Origin: Aliivibrio salmonicida LFI1238
GTDB lineage: Bacteria > Pseudomonadota > Gammaproteobacteria > Enterobacterales > Vibrionaceae
DNA: 64,000 nt
Direction of reading: 5' to 3'
NCBI RefSeq assembly: GCF_000196495.1
Contig: NC_011312.1
Location: 1,674,001 to 1,738,000, forward strand
How positions within the stretch are numbered: the stretch's first letter is position 1; every line of letters starts with the position of its first letter. A program made the position numbers and the translations under genes. This document shows positions 35,694 to 44,164 of this stretch, piece by piece. The notes beneath the pieces were generated by a model that saw nothing but the letters and a program-made list of their open reading frames with translations, made no database searches and was not told where the DNA came from.

Positions 35694-36315
35694 TAGATAT
35701 TTTAAAATCATAAATTAAGCGATCACTATTTCTCACCCACCAATTAAAAATAAAGACGATACCGACTACTTTTAGTATCACACTAATCACCGGAACTGGC
35801 GATATCTCAAGATCATTTAATAGCTTACTAAAACTACGAATTTGATAATGAATGTAGTATCTAATGTTGAGTTTAGTAATCGTTAGTTCAGAATAAAATT
35901 GAGTTACCCCATTAGGACCAAAGCCCGTTAATTGATCTTTTGTTTTACGATCCGCCAACTGCAATAGTGACTCTTTACTGACGTTAAAAGAAGCCAGAGT
36001 TCGATGATTAACATCGACAGAAAACCAGTTAGTATCCGTTTTATCACCCAAATAGGTCGTTAAGGAGTCCTCTAATACCTTTAATTGTTTGTTTTGTTCA
36101 AACAAGGTTTGAGCCAATAATGCTTTAACTTGTGAATACTCATTTTTAGAAAAGAAATGCTGTTCAGGAAGATGTTTTATTTCTTCTCCAATATCTGAGG
36201 CTGACTTAGAAATAGAAACAGGAGTATAAGTATTTACGCCCCAGTTCGTAGCATGACTAAGGGCAGATAAAAATAGAGAACACATTAAAACAATGAAGCA
36301 AATAATTTTATTCAT
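35677..36315 (-). CDS. Secreted or membrane protein truncated by IS982 copy 1
   Basis: From MNKIICFIVLMCSLFLSALSHA this is a signal-peptide protein, with about 150 periplasmic residues and then a hydrophobic span (VPVISVILKVVGIVFIFNWW) near the present end. The last five residues (NLNSG) and the stop codon come from the IS inverted repeat, so the native C-terminus is lost. A periplasmic helical region followed by membrane spans recalls the N-terminal half of MscS-like channels, but the evidence is weak. The start could be further upstream (36390); 36315 gives a good signal peptide. Confidence 0.6.
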   Translation of the reverse strand: MNKIICFIVLMCSLFLSALSHATNWGVNTYTPVSISKSASDIGEEIKHLPEQHFFSKNEYSQVKALLAQTLFEQNKQLKVLEDSLTTYLGDKTDTNWFSVDVNHRTLASFNVSKESLLQLADRKTKDQLTGFGPNGVTQFYSELTITKLNIRYYIHYQIRSFSKLLNDLEISPVPVISVILKVVGIVFIFNWWVRNSDRLIYDFKISNLNSG

Positions 36316-36798
36316 AGTATAACTAATTAATATGGAGATACTGCTCAGTATATATTTCTTATCTAGAATACTATAATAAAAAAACATCATGACTCATCAT
36401 TACAGACTTATAAAAAATTATAATTAACAATTACATAATGTAATTAAACAGATAATTATTTTAAATGATACCAAGCGCCTATATTTTAATCATAAAACAA
36501 AACATTATTTCAAAAAAATTAAATTTAATAAAAATAAAGTCATTAATCGATGCATATAAGATTATAATCTCAAACATTCTCCTTCTTACCTTATCTTTTA
36601 ACTACAATTAGCAGCCATCGACTATTTTCCTATCCATTCAACCCTACGTCTCTTATTTACAGTCTTAGAAAAATCATCCTCCCCTAATCTAACGCCTTCA
36701 ATTACACATAATCCCTCCATCAAAAAAATACGTTAACCTTATTCAAAAATAATTAAACAATAGTGATAGACAAGGTAATTAGTTTAGATTACATTAAT
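36316..36798. other. AT-rich gene-free region between divergent genes
   Basis: This stretch has long A/T runs and no credible open frame. It must carry the promoter of the truncated minus-strand gene. The far right end leads into the palindromic operator at 36799. AATTAGTTTAG at about 36776-36786 looks like an extra half-site of that operator. Confidence 0.45.
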
Positions 36799-36821
36799 AT
36801 GAACTAAACAGTTTAGTTCAT
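36799..36821. promoter_or_regulatory. Palindromic operator, copy 1 (core AACTAAAC-N-GTTTAGTT)
   Basis: ATGAACTAAAC-A-GTTTAGTTCAT is a perfect 23-bp palindrome centred 35 bases before the next start codon. The same 17-bp core recurs at 57162-57192 and 58533-58553. Its length and odd-centred symmetry suit a TetR-type repressor dimer overlapping the promoter. Confidence 0.8.
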
Positions 36822-36844
36822 AACTTAAATAAGAGAATCACATT

Positions 36845-37087
36845 ATGTACAATAAAATAAAATCATTAACATGTAGCCTTTTACTTATACTTTCTTATAG
36901 TGCTACCGCAGCAGATGGGGATTTCACAGGTAACATTAAATTCATGGAGAAAGAATCTAATCCTATTCAGATCCAACGATTTGATGTACCAAATACGGCT
37001 AAAAACTACAACTCTGGAATTAAGGTGATAACAGAAATAAAACACCTAACGTTTGTAGAGAAACTTGAATCAGCACGAGATAAGTAA
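36845..37087 (+). CDS. Small secreted protein of unknown function
   Basis: This 80-residue protein has a signal peptide (MYNKIKSLTCSLLLILSYSATA-ADG) and a short mature part, DFTGNIKFMEKESNPIQIQR to the C-terminus. I recognise no family. It is the first gene downstream of the palindromic operator, with AAGAGA before the ATG, and lies 88 bases upstream of the DUF3316 gene, probably in one transcript. Confidence 0.65.
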   Translation: MYNKIKSLTCSLLLILSYSATAADGDFTGNIKFMEKESNPIQIQRFDVPNTAKNYNSGIKVITEIKHLTFVEKLESARDK

Positions 37088-37175
37088 CCAACAAACACTA
37101 TGTTCGTCGCGTGATATTCATATCACACACTCAATCGCATTCAGTGTATTCGTACATCATGTAAAGGATAATATT

Positions 37176-37502
37176 ATGAAAAAAAATATTTTAACTCTGT
37201 TAATCTCAGTATCTATTTTTGTTGGTTTACCCGCTCAAGCACATTACGCAACGAAACTTGAACATGCGAAAGTTCAGGGTACCTCGTATGAATCAAAGGA
37301 TGATGCTTATAAATATGGTCTTACTAAGATACAAGAGCTTCAAACACTGTCTTCATATCAATTAAATAAAAAACTAAGTAATAATATATTTGATAAGGCC
37401 GATTCTAGTTCATTAAAGCTGACTAACTCTTATGTAACCGTAAAAGAATTTACTAACGCTGAAGGTGATTTACTTTATAAACCCACGGTAAATATTAGTT
37501 AA
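37176..37502 (+). CDS. DUF3316-type secreted protein, last residues removed by IS insertion
   Basis: This product of 108 residues starts at MKKNILTLLISVSIFVGLPAQA-HYATKLEHAKVQGTSYES. The signal peptide and the YxSKxDAYxxGLxKI and LYKPTVNIS strands fit the DUF3316 family found in Vibrio. Its stop TAA (37500-37502) uses the first base of IS982 copy 2. Reading across the target duplication instead gives NISYTFKYRNN then TAG at 38531-38533, so insertion removed eight C-terminal residues. Before insertion its stop lay one base from the next gene. The function is unknown; the truncation may or may not inactivate it. Confidence 0.75.
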   Translation: MKKNILTLLISVSIFVGLPAQAHYATKLEHAKVQGTSYESKDDAYKYGLTKIQELQTLSSYQLNKKLSNNIFDKADSSSLKLTNSYVTVKEFTNAEGDLLYKPTVNIS

Positions 37503-38502
37503 CCTGAATTCTGGATAAAACATGCTTTAAGCGAGGATTAGTTCAAATTCACATTCTGATAGCTTAATTCGTGGCTTTTGTTTTTTTAAACAATAAGCCA
37601 CAACGCCTGAAATTACATTTAGCATGAAACCAGTCACGCTACGATGACGGCTATGTTCAATTTGAGAGATATTCTTCAATTGGTCATTTATCGTTTCGAT
37701 AATGTATCTCTTTGATAACATAGCCTTATCAAAAGCACTTATCTCTTTTGCTTTCATGTTTTTTCGCGAGGTAGTCACTAAATCGACATCAGAGTTCTTT
37801 AAGCTCTCACTCAACTTTTTACCTATGTACCCTTTATCAGCGTACAATTTCCCCGAGAGTTCTTTGCATAAATCAGGTACAGGAGTCCTATCATTTACAT
37901 TGCCAGCTGTGATTTTCAGCGAAATAATTTCTCCAAGATGGTTAATCAATAAATGAAGTTTGAAGCCGAAAAACCATCCCATGGTACCTTTTCCTCTTTT
38001 CGCAACACCATCAAAGACTTTATGGCGAGGAATTCGAATGTTATGGCATACTTTAAGACTCGTGGAGTCAACAAAAGCAATGCCAGTCGGCTTACCTTTG
38101 ATAGATTGAAAATAGGCACACATTGGGGCGATTAGGCTAGGCATTTTGCTCACAAATCGAGTGTAGCTAAGTAAATTTGGAAAGTATCCTTTCCAATATT
38201 GATGAACTAACCCGATATAGAAGTTCTTGAAATCTCTATGATTTGATTGATGAAAAGCGATGACAATAGTCATACATTCACTAGTAGACATTACTGACTG
38301 ACGTTTTCTTTTTCTCTCACTAGCCTCAACAAGGTATTTTTCCCATTGAGATAAGAATTGATAACAAAAATCATCGACATCACAAAATATATCAACTAAT
38401 TTATTCATCTTGCCCACCTTTTAAAATACGTTCAAATAATTCTTGGTCGAAAGATCTGATCGTTAGGTGGGCAATTAGTTCAGCCTTATCCAGAATTCAG
38501 GT
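37502..38502 (-). mobile_element. IS982-family insertion sequence, copy 2 (inverted)
   Basis: This 1,001-bp element has the same length, ends and transposase as copy 1 but in the opposite orientation. It has a clear 6-bp target duplication, TAGTTA, at 37496-37501 and 38503-38508. It interrupts the 3' end of the DUF3316 gene. The left flank of copy 1 (TAACTA) is the reverse complement of this duplication. Confidence 0.95.
37527..38408 (-). CDS. IS982-family transposase, copy 2
   Basis: This is identical at protein level to the copy 1 transposase (293 residues, MNKLVDIFCDVDDFC start). The catalytic regions FVDSTSLKVC and YADKGYIGKKL are intact. It reads away from the downstream membrane-protein gene. 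Full identity of the two copies implies recent transposition or gene conversion. Confidence 0.93.
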   Translation of the reverse strand: MNKLVDIFCDVDDFCYQFLSQWEKYLVEASERKRKRQSVMSTSECMTIVIAFHQSNHRDFKNFYIGLVHQYWKGYFPNLLSYTRFVSKMPSLIAPMCAYFQSIKGKPTGIAFVDSTSLKVCHNIRIPRHKVFDGVAKRGKGTMGWFFGFKLHLLINHLGEIISLKITAGNVNDRTPVPDLCKELSGKLYADKGYIGKKLSESLKNSDVDLVTTSRKNMKAKEISAFDKAMLSKRYIIETINDQLKNISQIEHSRHRSVTGFMLNVISGVVAYCLKKQKPRIKLSECEFELILA

Positions 38503-38534
38503 TAGTTATACATTTAAATACAGGAATAATTAGG

Positions 38535-38927
38535 ATGATAAATAGAATACCGTTAGCCCTTGGCGCTGGTTACCTTGGTTCTATTGCAAATATACTCGTA
38601 ATTTCGTTAATCAACATTACCACTAATGATGATTTTAGCCTTGATAAAAACTTTGTTTACAAACAGGTTTTTTGGGGAGGTTTGTGGGCTATTCTTTATT
38701 GCCTTCCTGTTTTGAAAAACCAATGGATAGTAAAAGGGATCGTGGTTTCTGCATTAGCTAGTTTTTGCACCTTTTTCATATTCCAAAGTATCCCGTTGAA
38801 TGCTTTGAATATTATTCGAGCATTTATTGTTAATATGATATTTTGGGGTGGCATTTCATCTTTTATTTACCACAAAGCCATTACGTCACAAGACAACAAC
38901 AAAACACCGTCATCTAAAAAATCATAG
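38535..38927 (+). CDS. Four-span membrane protein, formerly third gene of the DUF3316 operon
   Basis: This 130-residue protein has about four hydrophobic helices (near residues 5-25, 45-60, 66-84 and 93-113) and a hydrophilic C-terminus. I recognise no family. The ancestral DUF3316 stop (38531-38533) lies one base upstream of its ATG, so it was translationally coupled before IS982 copy 2 inserted. Expression now probably depends on the IS or a weak internal promoter. Confidence 0.65.
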   Translation: MINRIPLALGAGYLGSIANILVISLINITTNDDFSLDKNFVYKQVFWGGLWAILYCLPVLKNQWIVKGIVVSALASFCTFFIFQSIPLNALNIIRAFIVNMIFWGGISSFIYHKAITSQDNNKTPSSKKS

Positions 38928-38956
38928 TTTTTTATTAATACAGTAACTCAATGATA

Positions 38957-38990
38957 TAAAGCACCAATATTTTTGGTGCTTTAATTTTTC
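38957..38990 (+). terminator. Terminator after the membrane protein gene
   Basis: TAAAGCACCAA and TTGGTGCTTTA form an 11-bp stem with a 5-base loop, followed by ATTTTTC. It also faces the convergent cpdP gene. Confidence 0.88.
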
Positions 38991-39041
38991 AAATACTAGA
39001 TTACTGTTATCTCTATTTTTAACACAAAGACTGTAGCAATA

Positions 39042-40034
39042 TTAAAACGTCAGTGAATCCCCTTGCTCTGGAAAGATAAAATTCACACCAAGATCGTTCG
39101 CATCGGCTAATTGCTTCTGAATAATAACTTTTGGATCTTCACTGTTTTTTAAGCTGTACTTAATGTGGCTTATCACGACATCTAGCCCTTTTAACGAGCC
39201 TTTTCCATTCATGTTTTCTAACACCGTCAGTTCTTTAATTAACCAATTTGGTGTTAAATGTCCGAATAAGGACTTGTCAGGCGTTTTATTGGTAAAAGAA
39301 ACTTCAATAATAATGCCTTTCAATTTACCTTGTTCTACAAAAGGAGCCAATGTTGTCCACACGGTTTTTAATGCTGAGCTTTTTTCAACGTCATCGGGGC
39401 CAGTATCACCAAAATAGGCAAATACATCCCCTTTTTGATCTTTTAAAATAAATGCCGTCGATTCTCCACCAGAATGAGAAAGTGGTAATGCCATTATGCT
39501 CATTGTTGTATCTGAAATCGCATTCCATGTCGTTGGTACCAGATCGACGTAATTGTATTTGTTAATCTTAAAACCACTGCCTTTATTGCCAAAGTTTGGC
39601 CATGCAGACCAATTAAAGTAGTTATTCATCAGATCACGATTGGTCGCTTCTAATCCATAAATAGGTTTTTTACTGTCATCAGGGGAAGATATAATTAACC
39701 CCGCAACATGGTCTAAATGCCCATGACTGATCAAGTATCCCTTAATCTTATCATTTAAAAGGTAACCTACTTTGCTGTAAGGCGAATCATCAGGTAAATC
39801 AATATTTTTAAACGCGCCTTTTTGCTCTGCTACAATCAATCCATTCACTACAGAGCCGGCATCAAGCATGACAAAATTAGAATCTTGATCGCTCTTAATT
39901 AAAAAAGCCGTTAAATTGCCATCTTGAATCCCTCCCTTACTGCCTAGAGTAACGGTATCAAAGCTGCTTGATTGAACCGTAAAAGACAGCACAGACAAAC
40001 ACGTAAAGAACACGACTAATTTACTTTTAAACAT
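39042..40034 (-). CDS. cpdP: Periplasmic class II 3',5'-cyclic nucleotide phosphodiesterase CpdP
   Basis: CpdP hydrolyses 3',5'-cAMP, and was first described as a periplasmic enzyme in Vibrio fischeri. This 330-residue product has a signal peptide (MFKSKLVVFFTCLSVLSFTVQ), and its mature sequence follows V. fischeri CpdP almost throughout. The metal site is ISHGHLDHVAGL, with SHSGGESTAF, YFGDTGPDD and the C-terminal VISHIKYSLK as further class II PDE signatures. Unusually high-activity CpdP lets the cell use extracellular cAMP as a nutrient. The start at 40034 gives the reported length; two extra residues are open upstream. Confidence 0.96.
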   Translation of the reverse strand: MFKSKLVVFFTCLSVLSFTVQSSSFDTVTLGSKGGIQDGNLTAFLIKSDQDSNFVMLDAGSVVNGLIVAEQKGAFKNIDLPDDSPYSKVGYLLNDKIKGYLISHGHLDHVAGLIISSPDDSKKPIYGLEATNRDLMNNYFNWSAWPNFGNKGSGFKINKYNYVDLVPTTWNAISDTTMSIMALPLSHSGGESTAFILKDQKGDVFAYFGDTGPDDVEKSSALKTVWTTLAPFVEQGKLKGIIIEVSFTNKTPDKSLFGHLTPNWLIKELTVLENMNGKGSLKGLDVVISHIKYSLKNSEDPKVIIQKQLADANDLGVNFIFPEQGDSLTF

Positions 40035-40288
40035 ATCCAACCTTATTTATTTCGCACACCCTTGTGCATAAACCAAATAATACAATGAGATACGTAAATA
40101 TTGTATTAAATATTTGTGCCAGAAATAAAACAACAGAAATAAATCACTCAAGAACCTCTCATCGTCTTATCCCCATTTAGCTTTATTAATAATATTATTA
40201 ATTGTTAATCGGTTTGATAGCCCTAACATCTTTCTTGAAAAAATCACGCTACACTCTTGTCCAATGTTAATCACCCTATATTGTAATC

Positions 40289-41311
40289 ATGGCAACCATT
40301 AATGATGTAGCAAAGCTAGCTGGTGTATCCACTGCCACCGTATCTCGTGTCATCAACAACTCAGCTTATGTTGAGCCTGTGACTCTTGAACGAGTACAAA
40401 CCGCTGTCCGAGAACTGAACTATCAACGAGACGCCAGAGCAAGTGCATTAGCAAGAAAAACAAATAATACGCTTGGGTTATTAACGGGTAATCTCGCCGA
40501 TCCTTTTTTTGCTCTTATCGCTAAACATGTAGAGGAGGTAGCACGTAAAAACAAGTGCCAGCTAGTCGTGGTTAGTGGCGGTCATGATGCTCAAAGAGAA
40601 AAAGAAGGATTAGATTTTTTAATCAGCCAAGGATGTGAAGCCATGGTGGTTCACGCCAAAATGTTAGATGACGCCACCCTACTTAGATACAGTGCCCAAT
40701 TGCCTTCGATGGTATTGCTTAATCGCACCATTCCGCAAATATCAAACCGCTCTGTCTATATTGATAATAGAGCCGGTGCTAAAAAATCCGTCATTCATTT
40801 AATTGAACAAGGTCACCGTAAGATCGCCTGTGTCACCAGTGATCTCCCTATTGAAGACAGAACAGAGCGACTTAACGGTTATCGTGATGCGATGAAAGAA
40901 GCTAATATCACCATTGAGCCTAACTGGGTAATAAATCAGAACTTTAGTGAACAAGGCGGAGAGCTTGCGGGCGAACAATTATTATCTCAATGCCCAGAAG
41001 TATCAGCCGTTGTCACCTTTAATGATGTGATGGCCGCAGGATTAATGGCAAACCTGCATGAAAACAATATCAACGTACCTAACGATATTTCTATTGTCGG
41101 GTTTGACGATGTATTACTTGCTCGATACCTCTATCCGCGCTTAACCACCATGCACAATCCAATAGATGAAATGTCGAGCTATGCTGCTGATTTAGCATTA
41201 AAAATCAAAAACACAGGATACATCCCCCCATCAAATCATCGCTTTCATGCGACCTTGGTTGAGCGACAAACAGTCATACAATATTCAGATAAACAAGCAG
41301 TAAAAGTGTGA
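40289..41311 (+). CDS. LacI-family transcriptional regulator
   Basis: This 340-residue GalR/LacI-type repressor has an N-terminal helix-turn-helix ATINDVAKLAGVSTATVSRVIN and a periplasmic-binding-like effector domain (LGLLTGNLADPFFA, IACVTSDLPIEDRTERLNGY, SIVGFDDVLLARYLYPRLTTM). It lies 136 bases upstream of the nhaC-malY-type pair, with a LacI-type palindrome between. It therefore probably controls that pair and itself. The inducer is unknown. Confidence 0.93.
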   Translation: MATINDVAKLAGVSTATVSRVINNSAYVEPVTLERVQTAVRELNYQRDARASALARKTNNTLGLLTGNLADPFFALIAKHVEEVARKNKCQLVVVSGGHDAQREKEGLDFLISQGCEAMVVHAKMLDDATLLRYSAQLPSMVLLNRTIPQISNRSVYIDNRAGAKKSVIHLIEQGHRKIACVTSDLPIEDRTERLNGYRDAMKEANITIEPNWVINQNFSEQGGELAGEQLLSQCPEVSAVVTFNDVMAAGLMANLHENNINVPNDISIVGFDDVLLARYLYPRLTTMHNPIDEMSSYAADLALKIKNTGYIPPSNHRFHATLVERQTVIQYSDKQAVKV

Positions 41312-41333
41312 TGAACCTCTTAGGTAACAACCC

Positions 41334-41351
41334 CATGTAAGCGCTTACATG
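41334..41351. promoter_or_regulatory. LacI-family operator before nhaC
   Basis: CATGTAAGCGCTTACATG is a perfect 18-bp palindrome with the central CG typical of LacI/GalR operators. It lies between the LacI-family gene and nhaC, 97 bases before the latter start. With its flanking CCCC/GGG it could also form a weak hairpin at the end of the regulator mRNA. Confidence 0.8.
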
Positions 41352-41447
41352 AGGGTGTTACTTATCTCTTACATTCTAATTAATAGAACTCTTACTATGG
41401 CCTCATAAAAACAAAACAACCCTACGTCTGTTTACGAGGAATACACA

Positions 41448-42902
41448 ATGACACATTCAAAGCCTCTACGATCATTTGCTTTAGCCTTAGCCCCTATCGC
41501 TGTAATGTTTGGTCTGCTTGCAATAGGATATGGCCTACTCGGCCTACAAATTGAAGCCTTATTACTTACCTCTGCTACCTTTACTGGTTTCATCGCTTAT
41601 AAAATGGGATACAACTGGGATGAAATAATGAATTCCATTGTAGAGAAACTAGCGAAAGCGATGCCTGTTATTTTAATTCTCGTTTCTGTTGGTGGCCTAA
41701 TCGCAAGTTGGATGATCAGTGGCACCATTCCCTACATGGTCTATTGGGGCCTTAAAGTCATTAGCCCTCAATACATTTTAATCGCCGCTTTCTTTGTGAC
41801 TAGCGTCGTCTCTGTGTGTACTGGTACATCATGGGGCTCAGCAGGAACCGTTGGTGTTGCGCTAATGGGCGTTGCCGCAGGTCTTGATGTTTCAATGGCA
41901 GCAGCGGCTGGTGCCGTCGTTTCTGGTGCGTATTTTGGCGATAAAATATCCCCACTTTCTGATTCAACTAACTTTGCACCGATCGTCTCTGGTACTACGT
42001 TATACGAACACATCCAACACATGCTCTACACGACCTTACCGGGATTCGTTATTGCATCTATTGTATTCTTCTTTGCAGGTCAATATGGCGATGTAGCAAG
42101 TGTAAGCGAGCCTCAAAAAGTACTCGATATCCTTGCGGGATTAGAAAGCCTATATAACCTTAATATTCTATTAATTGTGCCACCAATCATGATCTTATGG
42201 GGTGCGTTTACTAAAAAACCAGTACTTCCATTGATGCTTGCCGCTTCTGCTTTAGCGATTGTTATTGGCATTTTCGTGCAAGGTTTTAGCTTACAACAAG
42301 CACTGCAAGCGTTTGTTAATGGCTTTAATATCGATATGCTAAACGCAAATGGCCACACTACTGATGGCTTAGTTCCTGACATTGCAAAACTGCTTAACCG
42401 TGGTGGCCTATTCTCTATGATGAGCACCATTCTTCTTGTGTTCTGTGCCTTCGCTTTCGCAGGTATTCTAAGTTTAACTGGCGCACTCAATGTGGTTCTA
42501 GGTCGATTCTTGCACCTGATTCACAGTACAGGTCAATTAATTCTATCAACCGTTATCGCTACAATTACAGTGGTATTTACAACTTCTGATGGCAAATTAG
42601 CGCTATTAATTCCGGGTGAATTATTCCAAGACGCTTACCGTAAAATGGGATTAGATACCAAAAATCTATCTCGAACGATTGAAGATGCCGGCACCATTAT
42701 CGAACCATTGGTTCCTTGGACAGCGGCAGGAATTTACATGGCAAGTACATTAGGCGTAGCAACGCTTGATTACCTACCATGGGCAATTCAATGTTACACC
42801 GGCGTGATCTTCGCCATCATTTATGGATTTACTGGCTTTGGCATTGCAAAAGCACCCGTAACTCAAGACAACGACTCACTATCTCCTGTTGAAGTAAAAT
42901 AA
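41448..42902 (+). CDS. NhaC-family Na+/H+ antiporter or related exchanger
   Basis: This 484-residue inner-membrane protein has about 12 spans. The NhaC family signature is clear: TSVVSVCTGTSWGSAGTVGVALMG, GAVVSGAYFGDKISPLSDSTN and AGTIIEPLVPWTAAGIYMAST. Members exchange Na+ for H+ or a coupled organic anion (as MleN does for malate/lactate). It lies nine bases upstream of a MalY-type C-S lyase and behind a LacI operator, a context suggesting a regulated organic solute rather than plain ion balance. Confidence 0.92.
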   Translation: MTHSKPLRSFALALAPIAVMFGLLAIGYGLLGLQIEALLLTSATFTGFIAYKMGYNWDEIMNSIVEKLAKAMPVILILVSVGGLIASWMISGTIPYMVYWGLKVISPQYILIAAFFVTSVVSVCTGTSWGSAGTVGVALMGVAAGLDVSMAAAAGAVVSGAYFGDKISPLSDSTNFAPIVSGTTLYEHIQHMLYTTLPGFVIASIVFFFAGQYGDVASVSEPQKVLDILAGLESLYNLNILLIVPPIMILWGAFTKKPVLPLMLAASALAIVIGIFVQGFSLQQALQAFVNGFNIDMLNANGHTTDGLVPDIAKLLNRGGLFSMMSTILLVFCAFAFAGILSLTGALNVVLGRFLHLIHSTGQLILSTVIATITVVFTTSDGKLALLIPGELFQDAYRKMGLDTKNLSRTIEDAGTIIEPLVPWTAAGIYMASTLGVATLDYLPWAIQCYTGVIFAIIYGFTGFGIAKAPVTQDNDSLSPVEVK

Positions 42903-42911
42903 GGCTATCCC

Positions 42912-44084
42912 ATGACAACTTCTTTTAATTGCATTCATAACCGTTGTAATACCGGCTCATTAAAATGGGACTTCATGAAAGAAAAACTCGGATTAGACGG
43001 CACAGACCGATTACCAATGTGGGTGTCTGATTATGACTTTCAAGCGCCACCACACGTATTAGAAGCACTTCATAATCGCATTGACCATGGTATTTTTGGT
43101 TATGCAGAACGTAATGAGGATTACTACCAAGCGATCATCACTTGGTATCAAGAGCAACATCACATTCAAATTGAAAAAGAGTGGATAACGACAGTACACG
43201 GCGTATTACCAGGACTTTCAATGGCAATTCAATTGCTGACTGAAACCAATGATAAAGTGGTCATGCAAACACCGGGCTATGGCTCGTTTCGTAAAATCGT
43301 TGAATTTAATGACCGCGTATTGGTTAAGAACCCATTACTTGAACAGCAAGGAACTTACTCACTCGATCTTGTTCACTTAGAATCTTGTTTTCAACAAGGC
43401 GCTAAAGTGATGATCTTCTGTAACCCTCACAACCCTGTTGGTAAAGCATGGTCAAAAGAAGAGATAACCGCTGTAGCAGAACTATGTCATCAATATGATG
43501 TGTGGCTGCTAAGTGATGAGATCTGGGGAGATTTAGCGATGAGAGATAACATTTACCATTCAGCGTTATCATTACCAGAAAAGCTACAACAAAAACTGAT
43601 TGTAGCAACGGCAGCGAGTAAAACATTTGGTTTGTCTTCTGTGCGTATTTCTAATTTCATGATCCCAAATCAAGAATTAAAAGCACGCTTAGTTCGACGT
43701 TTAGATGCTCATGGTATGGATGTTTATAATAGCTTGGCAATGTGTGCAGCAACCGCCGCTTATCAAACTTCAGCACCTTGGTTAAATGAACTAAAAACGT
43801 ATCTACAAGAGAACATAAACACCCTATCACGCTTTATTGAAACAGAGTTACCAGAACTAAGCTTTACGCCTCCAGAAGCGGGGTATTTAGCGTGGGTAGA
43901 TTGTCGTGCTCTTGGGTTAACAGATAAAGAATTAGAGCTGAAATTAGTTGATGCCGGAATAGTCCCAAGCATGGGGATCGCCTTTGGCAGTGAAGGCTCT
44001 GGGTTTATTCGTTTAAACCTAGGTTGCCCTCGTGAAGTGCTAATTCAAGCCATGCAGCGAATTAGCGTTGCGCTGAATAACTAA
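42912..44084 (+). CDS. MalY/PatB-type PLP-dependent C-S beta-lyase
   Basis: This 390-residue fold-type I aminotransferase-like enzyme belongs to the MalY/PatB cystathionine beta-lyase group. RLPMWVSDYDFQAPPHVLEAL near the N-terminus, FCNPHNPVGKAWS, DEIWGDLAM, and the PLP lysine in TAASKTFGLSSVRISN are visible. It cleaves C-S bonds of cystathionine or S-substituted cysteines. It is nine bases after nhaC, and a terminator follows. It is paralogous to the malY of the mal locus at 47143-48312. Confidence 0.92.
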   Translation: MTTSFNCIHNRCNTGSLKWDFMKEKLGLDGTDRLPMWVSDYDFQAPPHVLEALHNRIDHGIFGYAERNEDYYQAIITWYQEQHHIQIEKEWITTVHGVLPGLSMAIQLLTETNDKVVMQTPGYGSFRKIVEFNDRVLVKNPLLEQQGTYSLDLVHLESCFQQGAKVMIFCNPHNPVGKAWSKEEITAVAELCHQYDVWLLSDEIWGDLAMRDNIYHSALSLPEKLQQKLIVATAASKTFGLSSVRISNFMIPNQELKARLVRRLDAHGMDVYNSLAMCAATAAYQTSAPWLNELKTYLQENINTLSRFIETELPELSFTPPEAGYLAWVDCRALGLTDKELELKLVDAGIVPSMGIAFGSEGSGFIRLNLGCPREVLIQAMQRISVALNN

Positions 44085-44111
44085 GTGAATAACCATCACG
44101 TCTAAAACAAG

Positions 44112-44141
44112 AAAGCCGCTATATATTAGCGGCTTTTTATC
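44112..44141 (+). terminator. Terminator after the MalY-type lyase
   Basis: AAAGCCGCTA and TAGCGGCTTT form a 10-bp stem with a 5-base loop followed by T residues. It separates this operon from the convergent AraC-type gene. Confidence 0.9.
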
Positions 44142-44164
44142 ATCATAATTCAAGCAACTGACTG

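Noticed and set aside
34561..37501. The missing part of the arginase-family gene lying beyond IS982 copy 2 through a simple inversion
   Set aside because: I tested the joined sequence: reading from the remnant into the inverted inner flank hits a stop in the needed frame, so a simple inversion does not restore the gene.
37702..38135. Two antisense frames inside the IS982 transposase gene
   Set aside because: They mirror the transposase gene and occur identically in both copies; they are shadows, not genes.
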